Positions 1 through 11,931 of a DNA stretch of 64,000 nt are shown here, piece by piece. This DNA comes from Geosiphon pyriformis. Lineage: Eukaryota > Glomeromycota > Glomeromycetes > Archaeosporales > Geosiphonaceae. Each line of letters begins with the position of its first letter. The first letter of the stretch is position 1. The position numbers and the translations under genes are program-made. The stretch is from positions 1 through 64,000 of the forward strand of contig JAAOMT010000571.1 of assembly GCA_016748015.1 (NCBI GenBank), given 5' to 3'. A model generated the notes under the pieces. The model searched no databases and had not been told where the DNA came from. It worked only from the letters and a program-made list of their open reading frames with translations.

Positions 1-17
1 TATATATATATAATAGA

Positions 18-88
18 AAAAAACTTCTTTCTCTTCTTCATCCCAAATTCCCAAAAAAAAGTCAAAGTTTTTTTGAAAGAAGTTTTTT
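18..88 (+). repeat. Conserved hairpin at LINE 5' end (copy A)
   Basis: Left arm 18-31 (AAAAAACTTCTTTC) is perfectly complementary to right arm 75-88 (GAAAGAAGTTTTTT), a 14-bp stem with a loop of about 43 nt. The same structure lies at the 5' end of copies B and D. Confidence 0.75.
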
Positions 89-160
89 ACAATTCAGTAC
101 AATAAATTCAAACTCTTTATTCTTGACTATGAAACCACTGTTGGCTGCAGTATTGCTGTT

Positions 161-1959
161 ATGAAAAAGACTACTAAGATTTTTAGTTTTAATAATGGCT
201 TTAAACCTGTTCTTCCAAGAAAAAAGAGAAGAGGTGGTGTTTTAGAAGATGGTTCTAGTGGTAAGAGCATTGGTTCTAAGGTTCAAAATAGCTGTTCATG
301 GGGTTCAGAAACTGGTGACATCACTAAGTCTGATAGTATTGATATGAAAAAGAAATGTCTGATGGAAGAGACCAGTTTTGATTATGGTAAAGATGATGTT
401 TTTGCTAAAGAAAATCCTGATCAGACACCTACTGGTTCAAAGATCAAAACCAAAAAAGCATTAGGCAAGCCATTGGGTAAGATAAATTTTTCATTTAGTG
501 ACATTGATGATGATGTTCTTTTGGATGCTCTATTGGAACTCCCCCCACCTCTCAAAAATCTGGTCAATATTTCTGTTTACAAATCTTTTACTTTGGATAT
601 TGAGTTGAATAAGATGGTTGGGAAATCTTCTCAAGAAAAACTACAAGTGGTCAGGAGATTATTTTCAAAAATCAATGGTTTTGGGAGGTCTTTACCCTTT
701 CAAAATTTGCTGGAATCATTAGAGCATTGTTCACTTTCAAATCAAGTTTGGCATAGGCTTCCAAAAAAGCTAAAGAAGTGAAAATTCTGGTGAACACCAA
801 TCTTCAGAAGTCTTCTAGATGCTCAGATTGGACTGTGGTAATAAAAGAAATTCCTGTTGGTACTTTGGCTGAGGCTGTGTGTGCCGCGTTATCCGAGTTT
901 GGAATAATTAAGTTGATCAAAATACAATTGGTGGGGCTATGACAGAAAACAGTGGTAGAATTTGAATGGGTTAATCATGTTGATTTGGTCACAGCAAAAT
1001 GGTCTATCCTAATTGGGAAAGATGCAGTACATGTTGCTAGATTTAATATGGACAAAGAAACCTGAGATGAAAGAGATGTTCACAGGGCTCTTTTGTACAC
1101 TATACCAGTAAGAACCAATGTGCATGATATTTGGGATTATATCAACTTAGTGGGTAGAAAAACATGCACAATCAATCATTACCCTGTTATATATGCTTGG
1201 GCCAGATGTGCCATTGTTTGTTTCAAATCAGCTGAATCCTTGGATGCTGTCATAAATACTACTTCAGTTCTAAAAAGCATAAATCTGCATTGGTCTTGAT
1301 TGGGTTTTTCTAAATGTGCTGAGTGTGGGAAAATAGGTCATATGTTATTGAGTTGTTCTGTAGGTGAGAATTTTTCTCCTAGTAAATCTCCTCGTAGAGT
1401 GCTTTCAGATGTGGATAAAAACAGACTGGCTGTCATCTATTCCAAGTATTCGGCTCTTATTGCTCATTCTGTTGCTTTTGGTGGGATTTTTTGGGCAAAG
1501 ATTGCTAGTAGATCTTTATTCCCTCCTCTTTCTGTGAAGAATAATTCGATCAATCCTGGCTCCTCTTCAGAGATAAAGCCTACTCTTCCTGTTGCTTTTA
1601 ATGTTGAAAAGAGGTTTGCTGTTTTGAAAAGCAGTCTTATTAGTCTCACAGAACAGATTAGTGAGTTGGCTAAGAGGTTGAACTCACTTGTTCTGGCAGT
1701 TTCCCAGCCTAGCCCTAGATGTTAGCTGCTGATAACCCTCCCATCACAGAATCAAGTGGGTGATATAGTGATGGGAGAGGGCTCGAGTGTGGCCACTAAT
1801 GGTAAAACTGCTGCACTTCTGAAATCATTCTCTTCTCCTAACATGGTTAAGTTTAAAACTATGTTGGAAGGTCTTTCTGCTTTTGTTTTGAGTTTGTCAG
1901 CCCATCTTGATAGTTTGGTCTTAACTGGTAGTGTGCACTCCCAATCTCCTTCTCAATAA
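161..1959 (+). pseudogene. LINE copy A ORF1 (nucleic-acid-binding, CCHC), broken
   Basis: First ORF of LINE copy A. The frame starts at 161 with a lysine-rich N-terminus. It shifts near 760-775, beside a short A-run, and continues through 1093-1299, 1300-1725 and 1756-1959. A CCHC zinc knuckle (CAECGKIGHMLLSC) lies near 1315-1356, as expected for a LINE ORF1 that coats the element RNA. Residues upstream align with copy B ORF1, for example the segment ending near RRLFSKINGFG. In-frame stops include a TGA near 942 and one near 1062 where copy B has tryptophan, and a TGA near 1297 where copy B has arginine. Not functional. Confidence 0.8.
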
Positions 1960-1977
1960 GTGAATTAGTCTGGAAAA

Positions 1978-4670
1978 TTGTGATGTGTAATGTCAGAAGC
2001 ATGAATAATCCTGCAAAACAGAAGGATATTGTGCATTGACATATGAAATCTGGAAATATGGTCTCAATTGTTACTGAAATGAAATTGAAGTCTGATTGTA
2101 AACCATGGATTATAAACAAGTTTGATGGTGTTAGAATTTTTTCATTTGGTGTAAACAAAGGGTTTCTTGGAACTGGGGTGGCCATTATCATGAACAATTC
2201 TCTGGCTTGTCATGTTTCTAAAATTGATGAGATCCTTGGTCAGGTTATTTCAGTATGTCTTTTCTTCAAAGGCAAACTCTCAGTTATGGTTCTGGATTTG
2301 TATACTGGTGCATCCTCTGGTATTAGGTTTGGTCAGGCTATAGAAGTCAACTCTTTTATCACAAGAGTTCTGAACTTTAATACTTTTGTGGTCTTAGGTG
2401 GTAATTTTAATAAAGACAATTTTAAAAAAAGTGCAAGTTTTAGGTTTTGTTTGGATCTGGGTTTGGCCAACTTATTTGGTACACACTCATTGATCAAAGC
2501 TCCTATGTGAAGCAATTCAAGGGGTGCTGAAAAAACAATTGATTATATTTTTGTCAGTGATAATTTGTCTTTGGCAGTTGCTGGTTAGATTGTGGCTTCT
2601 GTTTCTGATTATTTTAACACTAACCACAAGGCTGTTATAATGTCAGTTGGTCTGGGTGGGCTTTTGGATGTTCATCTAAATGGTTTGCGCAAGCAAGCTA
2701 ATAAAGATTGATAAAAGTTCAAGATTACAGATGCAGATGGTCTCAAATAAACTTGTTTTAAAGAGTGTTCTTTAGTTGAGTTTTCTTTTGTAGTTAATGA
2801 GTTTTTGGTTGCTAGTGATGATGGAGATTTTGATTCTATGTGGTCTTGTTTGGTAAAAGTGTTGGTCAATTCAGCTGATGAAGTGTTTTCTAGACATTGG
2901 TTTCATGAGATCAAATGTTCTTCCAACAAACAATCTTCAAAATTTTTTAAGCTGAAACTCCTGGTTGCTAAATTGGTGATGTTTCTTTAATCTGGTAATG
3001 CTTTTAGAACTGGTTCTCTTCTCAATGCTTGGCTGATTGCTGATGAATATAAGGCTCTTGAGATTCGAGACATGTTGAATGATGGTGTCAGCAGCAAGGA
3101 TGTTTTTGTTTGTCTGTCTGGGCTTAGGAAGAGTTACCACTGCTCCAAGATGCATGAGGCTAAAGCTGCTAAAGCTGCTGTAATTAGGCATGCCATTGAT
3201 AGGAGAATGGAAAATTTTTGCACAGACAAAGGTCATATGATCAGAAGTATTTTAGATAGGCTATTTTGCAAGGTGGTTCTTAACTATTTAGTGGTGGATG
3301 ATGAACTTGTTTTGGATCCTGGTAAAGTCAAATCCAAAGTTGATATAATAATAGAAGGGTGGACCAGAAAGTGGTTAGCATTTACACCTTTTTCCATTCC
3401 TTGGGCTTGTCAGTATGCTCCTTTACAATATGTAAATGATGATGCTTTCTTTGGTGTTATAAATGTTATTAGTTTTGATGAGCTTTTTCAGATGGTTAAA
3501 CACTTACCAGATGGAAAGACTGCTGGCCTTAGTAGTATTCCTAATAAATTGTGGAAGCATTGTGATGAGACCATTTTCAAGAGCTTATTGGATCTCCTAA
3601 ATTTGTGTTTGAGAGTAGGCAAGGTTCTAATCTTGTGGAGAAAGACATGGGTTTCCATAATACCTAAACCTTATGATTGGGATAAAGTCTTGACAAACAC
3701 TCATCCTATTGCTCTACTGAAAACTGCTCACAAAATCCTTTCTAAGATCCTCTCAGATCAGATTTCTTTTGCTTGCAGTAAGTTTGGGGTGTTGCATGAG
3801 GATAACTTCTCAGTTCTTCATAATATCTCTATACAGTTTTCCATTTTTGCTGTTGGTTCGGTGGTGAAAGATGCTCTGGAAAAAGACAGAAAGGTTTGGT
3901 TGGTTTTACAGGATATGCACAAGGCATATAACTCAGTTGGCTGACATCACTTGGAGACTAGTTTGTGGTGCATTAAAATGTGTAACAGATTTATTAAGTT
4001 CTTTGGTAGAATTTATGAAGATAGGTGGAACCATGTTATGACAGATTTCAGTCTCTCAAATAGTTACTGGGTGCTGGATGGTTTTGACTAAGGTAAAGTG
4101 TTCTCTCTTCTCCTTTGGCGAATCTTTTATAACTCCTTACTGTGTAAGGTTAAAAGACAGGAGAGTTTATGTAGTTATGGGATTGATACCAAGTTTGTGG
4201 CCAAACCAGGCAGAATAAACAATATGGGTGGAATAAATTTATTCTTTGTGGCTGGTGCTTTTGTCGACAATGCTATCTGGGTAGGGAGTAGTCAGACTGT
4301 CACACAATTTATATTAAATGTTGCTAGTGAGTTTTTTGTGATTAATGATATTTCAATTAATAATAACAAAACAGTGGCCATTCCCATCAACCAGAGGGTT
4401 CAAAATGCTGTTTTCAGGATTAGTGAGTTGCCTATTTTGATCACCAAATGTAATGTGTCTCATAGATATCTGGATATATTCTTGTTGACTGATGGTCTGT
4501 TCAAGCCCAGCTTAGCTAAAGCTTAATCTGACGTGAAGTTCTTTACCAATATAGTATTACATAAGACTATTTCTGACAAACAATTCTTGTATTTAGTTTC
4601 AGCTATTCTTTAGCCCATTGTTAATTATTACATCCAATTTAGTTTTGTGTCCTCTTCCATTTGTCGGCAT
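1978..4670 (+). pseudogene. LINE copy A ORF2, 5' part: endonuclease and RT
   Basis: One reading frame runs from about 1978 to the LTR insertion at 4671, interrupted only by stop codons. N-terminal part: apurinic/apyrimidinic-type endonuclease, with TEMK near 2074-2085 for the catalytic glutamate and VVLGGNFN near 2386 where GDFN is expected (Asp replaced). Then reverse transcriptase: PDGKTAGLSSIPNKLW near 3505-3555, KPYDWDKV near 3668, motif A as LQDMHKAYNSV near 3904-3940, and motif C as FVDN near 4261-4272 (FADD/FVDD expected, second Asp lost). The frame resumes at 13021. Many stops stand where copy B has Trp, Gln or Arg. Confidence 0.85.
4667..4670. repeat. Left target-site duplication of LTR element (GCAT)
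   Basis: GCAT here pairs with GTAT at 13017-13020, immediately outside the LTR ends; they differ by one C/T transition. Removing the element and one copy joins the LINE ORF2 codons in frame (CGG CAT | TGG GAT). Confidence 0.7.
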
Positions 4671-5722
4671 TGTTACCCAAGTAGAAAAACCAATCCAAAG
4701 TTAGAAAAAACATGACCAGAATGTGACATAACACAGAATAGCATGCAATAATATTGGATAATGCATTATAACTTAGAATAGCATAGGATAATGTATTATA
4801 ACATAAAATAACACAGAATAACATGTAATAACACTAGATAACATATTATAATAGAGGACAACACAGAATAACATGTAATAACACCAGATAATGTGTTATA
4901 ATGTAGGATAACTGAGAATAATGTAGAAAAACAAAGCAATAACAGAAATAACAAAAGCAATAGTTAACAATAATGAAACAATCAAAAGCAATCCTGTAAA
5001 ACCAAAAGAATGTATAAAAGCAAGTAGTGTAGAAGAAAAAAGACAAACAGATAGATACAAACCACTAAACAAGAAACAAATATCCATCACCCCTCCTTAT
5101 TTATTATATTTCCATATTCATCTTTTGAAATAAATCAATTATCAAAGAAATCAGAATCATGAATTCATGTTCTCAAACTGTATGGGATTTACATGAATTA
5201 ACCATTGTTTTGTACTTTCATTTTAGAACAGATGCTTTTAGCATAACCACCTTGGACTATTAACAATTTGGACCAATTGCTCTTAATCATGGCAATTGAC
5301 GATACTAATTTATTTATTTTTTTTCTTATTTTCTTTTGTGGAATGGCAACATAGTAAAATTGACTGTCTAAAAATAGACTTTGTAATAGCCTAGTAAAAG
5401 AGAAAGGCTTCTCTTAGGTTTTAGATATTAACGTTATCTTGTTAGCTTACCAGAAGGGTGAAAAGACACCACCAAACCCTAATGACTGCACTTATTAGCT
5501 CAGAGAAGAAAGCTCACATTTACGGAAGACATTGCAATTGACAAAAGACAAACTCTGTGCCTTATAATCAAAAAACTCAACGAGTAAATTCACATCCAGA
5601 AATAGATCTTCAGAGACTGATAATCAAGACTAAGCCAACAGAATTATGCAGAAAATGCATCACCAATAATTAAGAGCACCAAACATTACTATCTCCATTA
5701 CCCACCAAGTTTACCTGTAACA
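4671..5722 (+). repeat. 5' LTR
   Basis: Begins TGTTACCCAAG and ends CCTGTAACA. Its first third holds imperfect direct repeats of about 50 bp (about 4798-4849 and 4850-4898) built from units like AGAATAACATGTAATAACAC. The sequence matches the 3' LTR along its whole length, with many transitions and a few length changes. Confidence 0.9.
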
Positions 5723-5724
5723 TT

Positions 5725-5741
5725 TGGTGCTTCCTGTGAGG
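5725..5741 (+). other. Primer-binding site (tRNA)
   Basis: TGGTGCTTCCTGTGAGG begins two bases after the 5' LTR. Its complement ends in CCA, as a tRNA 3' end should. I cannot tell which tRNA it is. Confidence 0.6.
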
Positions 5742-7600
5742 TTATAAATCCACAGAGACAGAGCACTCCAGAAATACACAAAAGTGGTAACTATTAGAAC
5801 AGTAGAAAAGAACCACTTCTCATATGGAAGAACACTATTTTAATACTTTCAAAAAGACTTAGGAATACCAGCAGAAACTGCTTATGCAAAAAGTGATTTT
5901 TGTAACTATATCAATGCAAAAATTGACTGCTTATTAGGCCGTGCAACCAACACAAAAAGACTGGAAGAACAAATCTATCAAAGCTTATTAGAATACTTAA
6001 CAGCCATAACCACCCAAGCAATTACTAAAACTCTGTGTATAATTGATACAGACATTAAATATTACATGGCAAGATGATTCTCTCAAGTACAACAACCAGT
6101 GAAATCCAACCCTGAGGAATACAAAAACAAATCCAATAACCCTGAAACTGTTCAAGCCAAGTCCACAGTCAACAAGAAACCAAGGTTTTTCTTCCTAACA
6201 ATCCTATTATACCATCAAACACCTCAAATTGTATTCAACCCACTCCTGGAAACCCAGTTAGAAACACCATGCACTCCTGAAAATCCATATTCTTAGAATC
6301 AATATAGTTGGACCAAATCATTAGGAGAATACAGATTGTTGTTTGGAAATCTCTTCCCAATACTTAATAAAACAGATGGAAATACATTGACATAGGAATT
6401 ACTGTTAACCCAACCATTGACTGAATCATCAACCACCCCCTTTAAAGAAACAGCTATCTTCCAGCCCATTGGGAAAATTAACAAAGAGAAACAACCAGAA
6501 TTAGCACCAGGAGAACTCTTTAGCATACAAACACCAAACCCCCTGGCATCAATCAGTAAGACTCCACTTACTCACCAGATCATGGCTTACCAAGATATCA
6601 CCAAATTAGAGAAATTCTCTGGTGAAAAAGATGACACACATATATGGATTGTGGAAGCTGAGAAAGCCATCACTGCCAACAATTGGGATAATGATAGAAC
6701 CATTTAAGTGTTGTCATTTTTTTTGACTGGAACTGCAGACTCATAGTATCAAAGCCTTACAGAGAAACCAACCAACTTTGCTGCCTTTAAACTTGTCTTT
6801 TTGCAATACTTCTGTGACTCCAATACTCTCATCAGATTACAAAATCAGTTCAGTATTATAAAACAAAAAGACTATAAAGCAGTAACTACTTATCTTGAAT
6901 GATTTAACCAAATTCTTTATCAAATCCAGGCCATTGAAAGGGATTACTATACTGTGGTGCAAATCCTTAACCAATTCATCAAAGGATTAAAAAGCAGTCT
7001 CCTCTGATCCGTAAAACCCTACCACCCAACAAACCTACAAAAAGCAGTTATTTTTGCTTGTGACTTTGAGTTAGCAGAACAAAAAACTAACCATACTTAA
7101 GCCATTAACCTGGCTATTAATGAAATATCTGATATTGACACAAAAATAACTCAATTAAGTAAGAAATTAACTCAGAAAATCAAGAGATTTTTAGCCAGTA
7201 CTATAAAACCCTACCAACCACCACAATGAAGGAATAGTAATAACACTAGATACCAACAACAACAGAATCACCAGCAACAACAACAACCTTGGAGATCCAA
7301 TTCCCACAATTGTTACTATTGTCAGAAACCTGAACACATCATCCAGAACTGCCATAAGAAAGTAATGGACTAAAACCAAGGAAATCAATATCAGCACCCA
7401 AGATACCCTCAAAACATGGTATTCCAATACCCCATGCCTCAATATCAACTGCCTCAATACTCACAACAAATGCAGTATACTCAGCAATTACTTCAGATCT
7501 ACTACCAGTCTTCACAGCCAATGACTCAAGCAGCACTTCAGTACCAAAGTTCTATTAATAGCCAACTTAAGCATCGTGCAATTGATTACAACCAAGAATA
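5742..7600 (+). pseudogene. LTR element gag (capsid/nucleocapsid), broken
   Basis: About 700 bp with little clear frame are followed by a gag reading frame from about 6417. It includes MAYQDITKLEKFSGEKDD near 6581, a gag-like helical region to about 7180, and a nucleocapsid knuckle CYYCQKPEHIIQNC at 7311-7352. A glutamine/proline/tyrosine-rich tail (7380-7600) follows. In-frame stops replace Trp (TAG near 6745) and probably Arg (TGA near 6899). The product would package element RNA; this copy cannot make it whole. Confidence 0.75.
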
Positions 7601-7940
7601 GAAGAACCTCAGCAACAATCAGAGGCCAACTAACAGTGTACCATCATGATCTCTAAATCATAGTAATGCCCTGTCTCAACCAGCACCAACTGGATACCCT
7701 AACCAAGTCTCATATCTTAGTCTCACTAAAAATCAGGATTTTTATAGTTCTATACCTTTAGAAGGGAAGAATGTAGGAGAAACTTCCACTCCTTCAAGGC
7801 AAAATCAAATCAACAATACCATTCCACTCACCACTATTACTGAAAACACCACCCTTGCCATCATATTTCCCTTTAACATTGACCACCTGAACACCACTAG
7901 CTTTTTCAGTGGAGCTGCCATTAATCAGGATAAACCAATT

Positions 7941-8400
7941 ATGGCTCTGTACACGAATGCTAGAGTTGGGAACATAGATATTAAGTTAATTCTAGACAGT
8001 GGTTCAGCAGGCAGTATAATAATGAAACAACTCATAAATCAATTAGGTCACCAAATAGATTATGCCACAACTGCCCAAATCATTACTGTAAATGGCAATA
8101 CCAAAACTTCTATTGGAGAAATCGATAATTTCTCTTTTGAGATCAATGGAATCCAGATTTCTACTAAAGTTCTAGTCATGAAAGCCATACAATATTAAGC
8201 TCTTGTTGGAAACGACTGGTTGGTCAAAGCTCATACCACTCTTGACTGGAACACACAGGAATTACAGATTACTTTTAATGGATGACATATCCAAGTCCTG
8301 GCTACATGTGGATATTTCCAAGTCCAAAGCTCGGAGGAACTGCTAATTAAATTCGAAGACACAACACTACCACCAATCATAAAAACCTATCAGGTTTCAT
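7941..8400 (+). pseudogene. LTR element aspartic protease
   Basis: Retropepsin-type domain. The catalytic motif D-S-G-S is at 7995-8006 (context LILDSGSAGSII), and a downstream ALVGNDWL segment lies near 8200-8225 after a TAA stop at about 8196. The protease would cut the gag-pol polyprotein. The same domain is recognisable in three decayed relics in this window (about 17905-18260, 26880-27010, 46100-46470). Confidence 0.75.
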
Positions 8401-8483
8401 GGGTGGATGATTTCTGAACAGAGTTACCCCCACCACCAACTTGGAAAGAAAAAAGAAAGGGAAAAGCAGAAGAAAAACTACAA

Positions 8484-9332
8484 TTGGCATCTGCAGGCTA
8501 TTTTGCCCCAAGTCAAAGAAGTCAATGTTATCAAACCCCAAAATTAAATTGTGTCGACTGTGGGAAAAAGTTATCTTCCATGAGCACATGTATAGGAGAT
8601 AATGAAAAATGGCCAACTGCCACAAAATACTATTGCAGACCATGCATAATGGAAAGATTTGGAAAACTGAAATAACAAAGCAAATAGGACAGTATACCAT
8701 GCTTTGCCTGTGGTGAGATCTTGTTAGATGAAAGATTCTGGAATGATGTACCTGGCAGAGAAGAGACATGTGACAAAGTGTGTCAATATACCATCTTGAT
8801 CAATGATTGGGTACAAAAAGAAACTCTGATCGAGGATGCCTGAAGACAAGTACTCAATTGATTAGACAGTTATCCACATAATGAGCACGAAATATGGAAA
8901 ATGGCCAATGCCAAAGCCAGAAGTACCATACTTAGCGAAATACAAGAAATCAAAAAAAATCTATTTGTACCCGAATATGATGAACCTAATTACCTTATTG
9001 AAAATTTCTTTATAGATGACCCAGACACATTTCAGGACTGTTATCAAGAATTGGCCTTAACTCGAGAAGAACAGAAACAGAGACTAGCTGACTTAAATAC
9101 CAAACTGTGCGATCATTGTTTAATTCTTTGTCACTTCCAGTACTGCAACAAATGTGATCTCATGTTCAATCTACCTCCAAAAATACTGTTCCCGATTACC
9201 AAACTACTTAAGCTCGAGAAAAAAGAGGAATTGACCATTGAGGACATGTTGTTTCAAGATCTAACTGAGGAGACCAAAACAGAACAGTATCTTGTATATC
9301 CTGACCTATCCAAAGAACTAGAGCTAAAATAG
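8484..9332 (+). pseudogene. LTR element cysteine-rich linker between protease and dUTPase
   Basis: Open frames 8484-8675 and 8901-9332 lie in the same phase. They encode three paired-cysteine clusters: CVDCGKKLSSMSTC near 8550, then CxxC with CRPC near 8632 and CFACGEILLDE near 8700, and CDHCLILCHFQYCNKCDLMF near 9109-9168. This is probably a zinc-binding linker. I remember similar segments in Glomeromycotina retroelement polyproteins but know no assigned function. Confidence 0.6.
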
Positions 9333-9765
9333 TACAGTAACAATGAAAAAGAAATTTGCCCCAAAAGAGTGCATAACATCAATACTGGTTTTAACCTATA
9401 ATACCCTAGACAATTACCCATCATTATAGCCTTATATTCCTTTGTAAAAATAGATCTTAAGATAGCATTAGAAATTTTTGTTAGTACAATGGTACAAGTT
9501 GTCTCTTAATCTAGTCTAGCCAAGAAAGAAATTGATGTAAAAGAAAGAATCATCAATGCCAGTTACACAGGAAACATCATCATGATGCTCCAGAACAATT
9601 TGGACTGACCCTACAAAATAGAATTACAAGAAAAGATTGTTCAAGCTATCTTTCTACCCCTAGTCAAAATACCCCAATTAACCCCAGTAACAACCTGAAT
9701 AGAATTAGGCCTCATTGCCTGAGGAATTAATGGGTTCAGATCAAGTGGAAAGGGAAACGTACCAA
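9333..9765 (+). pseudogene. LTR element dUTPase domain
   Basis: The order of segments follows the trimeric dUTPase motifs: NINTGFNL (DTDAGFDL-like, motif 1) near 9380, SSLAKKEIDVKE (motif 2 region) near 9515, INASYTGNI (motif 3, DAGYxGxI-like) near 9555, EKIVQAIFLPL (motif 4) near 9632, and a glycine-rich GINGFRSSGKGN (motif 5) near 9726. dUTPase hydrolyses dUTP and limits uracil incorporation into element cDNA. Several stops and replaced motif residues mean this copy is inactive. Identification rests on motif order, not on an alignment score. Confidence 0.7.
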
Positions 9766-9949
9766 TCAACTTCATGGAGGAAAACAGTAATCAGGTAAAA
9801 CTTATTTACATTGACACAGTTATCTCCATTCCCCTTTACTGACAATATCTCCTCAAGGTGAATTAAAAAATCCAAGATCAAGTCCTGTTATTTGAAGCCA
9901 ATCCTGAAATCTGTTCTTTAGCTGAACTTATACCTACCAACCAAAGCCC

Positions 9950-11180
9950 ATAAACACTTCAAAATCTTCATCCACAATCCCACAAAAGATGTGATTGAAA
10001 TCCCTGAAGGAACTCTCATTGGTTCTATCTCACTGGACATTCAACATTCTAAAAAATCCCAGTCCATTCCAGATTTCACACAGTTATTCCTATTTTGCGA
10101 CATCACTTCACAAGTATGGAATTTGCCAAAAGAAAGTTACTTGTTTACATTAGAAGAGATCCATAAATTAAATTTAGAAAACTTAAGTATGCTACAACAA
10201 ATGCAACTCAAAGTTTTTCTGAATTAGTATGCTGATGTTTTTGCCAGTGAAAATGAGTTCGGATGTACCAACATCATAAAGCATCAGATTGATATGGGAG
10301 ATGCTTGACCTATTAAACAACAAGCTTACTAAGTACTCCCATCTGGTGACAACCTTATCAAACAAAAAGTTCAACAAATGTTCAACAATGGCCTGATTAA
10401 ACCTTTGGTTTTCCCCAGTAGTTTTGGTTACCAAGAAAAATGGAAAAGTGCAATTCTGCATAGATTACTGAAAACTAAATAGTGTCACATGAGGAAATAG
10501 TTATTCTACTCCCCTCATCTAAGAAATTCTGGACAATCTAGGGAAAAAGAAATGATTCTCATCATTAGATTTAGCAAGTGGTTACTGGCAAATTGAAATA
10601 GACCCCAAAGACAAAAAAAAAACAGTGTTTACCATTTGAGATGAAAACTTCGAGTTTAATGTAATGCCTTTTGGATTCTGTAATGCTCCTGCTACGTTCC
10701 AGTGCTTCATGGATATTGTATACAAAGAAATCCTGTGGAAATCAGTTGTAGTATATCTAAATGACACCAATGTCTTCTCTGAAACATTCAATGATCATTT
10801 GCTCTATCTACAACAAGTCTTTGAATACCTTCATAGCACCAGATTGAAACTCAATCCCAATAAATGCTTCTTTGAAAAAACCAAATTAAAGTTCCTAGGA
10901 CATGTAATCAACAAAGATAGAGTCAAACCTGATGCAGATAAGGTCCGAAAAGTCAAGAATTTTCTAGTCCCAATCAATCTCAGAGAATTATGAAGATTTC
11001 TAGAATTGGCAAGCTATTATTATCAATTTGTCAAAGGTTTCTCGAACATTACAAAACCACTTCATCATTTGTTGTCCAAATACATATTATACTTGTGAAA
11101 AAAAGATCAACAGAAAGCATTTGATTATCTCAAGTAGTGTTTAATCACATCCCCCATCCTAATTTACCCAGCAAGAAATG
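9950..11180 (+). pseudogene. LTR element reverse transcriptase
   Basis: Ty3/gypsy-like RT. An EIPEGTLIGSI segment precedes it near 9995. Then come a degraded GLIKPLVFPSSFG region, FCIDY near 10452, LDLASGYWQIEIDPKD near 10570, VMPFGFCNAPATFQ near 10660, and the catalytic box YLND at 10754-10765 where YLDD is expected (Asp to Asn). FFEKTKLKFLGHVI lies near 10870. The frame runs to about 11180 and stops matching just where RNase H would begin (ILIYPARND). Confidence 0.8.
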
Positions 11181-11189
11181 ATAGAAATT

Positions 11190-11925
11190 TCAACATAGAT
11201 CTTTTAGATCAAATTTTAAAATTATCTAAACAATTATTTAAAACAATTCAAAAATCGACATCTCAAATAGAAATTATAATTGATAATAAAGAAATAAGAT
11301 ATAGAGATAAGAGGAAGAAAGAGATGGGCAAAAGTTTAACTAGAACTAACTATTCTCATCTCTACACCCCACCTGAGAAAAAAATTTTACAAAAAAGAAT
11401 TAATTTGTCTTGGATGGGGCTTAAAAAAAGCATGGAGGAATGAGAATTATTTTATAAAAGAAGATACTTGGTCCTCAAGCTAGAAGAAATAAAAAAAGCT
11501 TTAGCTTATGAGATTGAACTCCCTAAAACAGGAGAGTGGACACCTGACAACACCCAAAAATAGAAAAAAAGACTTTCTCCAGCATATTGGTTCTACAAAA
11601 TTGGTAAACAACTAGATTTAAAGACACCATATAAAGATCTCAGCCAGAAAACTTTCAACAAAGAAGCAATGCAACAAGTAGAAAAATTTGTAGGAAGAAG
11701 CAACCTGATCCTATACTACAAAGCAGCATACCAATTATATGCCACTTTCCAACATTGTCCAAACAGACTGTTGTATGGATCTATAAAAATGATAACAGTT
11801 AACAATATAGAATAAATTACCAATCAACAGTTCAAAAACTTATGAAAAACAATACTCGATGCAACCATCAAATATTATACAAACAAAGACATAAAAACAG
11901 ATACATATAATTTCATAAGAGCTTA
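11190..11925 (+). pseudogene. Unrecognised lysine-rich 3' ORF of the LTR element
   Basis: One phase stays mostly open from about 11190 to 11925, with a few TGA/TAG stops (near 11441, 11561 and 11813). The product would be lysine- and tyrosine-rich, with segments such as TNYSHLYTPPEKK near 11350 and KTGEWTPDN near 11526. I see no RNase H DEDD pattern, no integrase HHCC zinc motif and no DDE core. It may be a 3' ORF left after an internal deletion, or an acquired ORF. I do not recognise the family. Confidence 0.55.
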
Positions 11926-11931
11926 ATACTA

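Noticed and set aside
1978-4670. TGA read as tryptophan (alternative genetic code) in the LINEs
   Set aside because: Many Trp positions are TGA, but TAG/TAA also replace Trp and Gln, and TGA replaces Arg. The host genes for the E2 and GOS1 end in TGA and use TGG for Trp. Decay explains all of it.
4780-4925. CRISPR-like array
   Set aside because: The repeats are contiguous imperfect tandem units without spacers, inside an LTR of a eukaryotic retroelement.
4639-5090. Hydrophobic Cys/Tyr-rich ORFs on the minus strand of the 5' LTR (and 11840-12366 in the 3' LTR)
   Set aside because: Produced by the direct repeats of the LTR. The same frames appear in both LTRs because the LTRs are copies.
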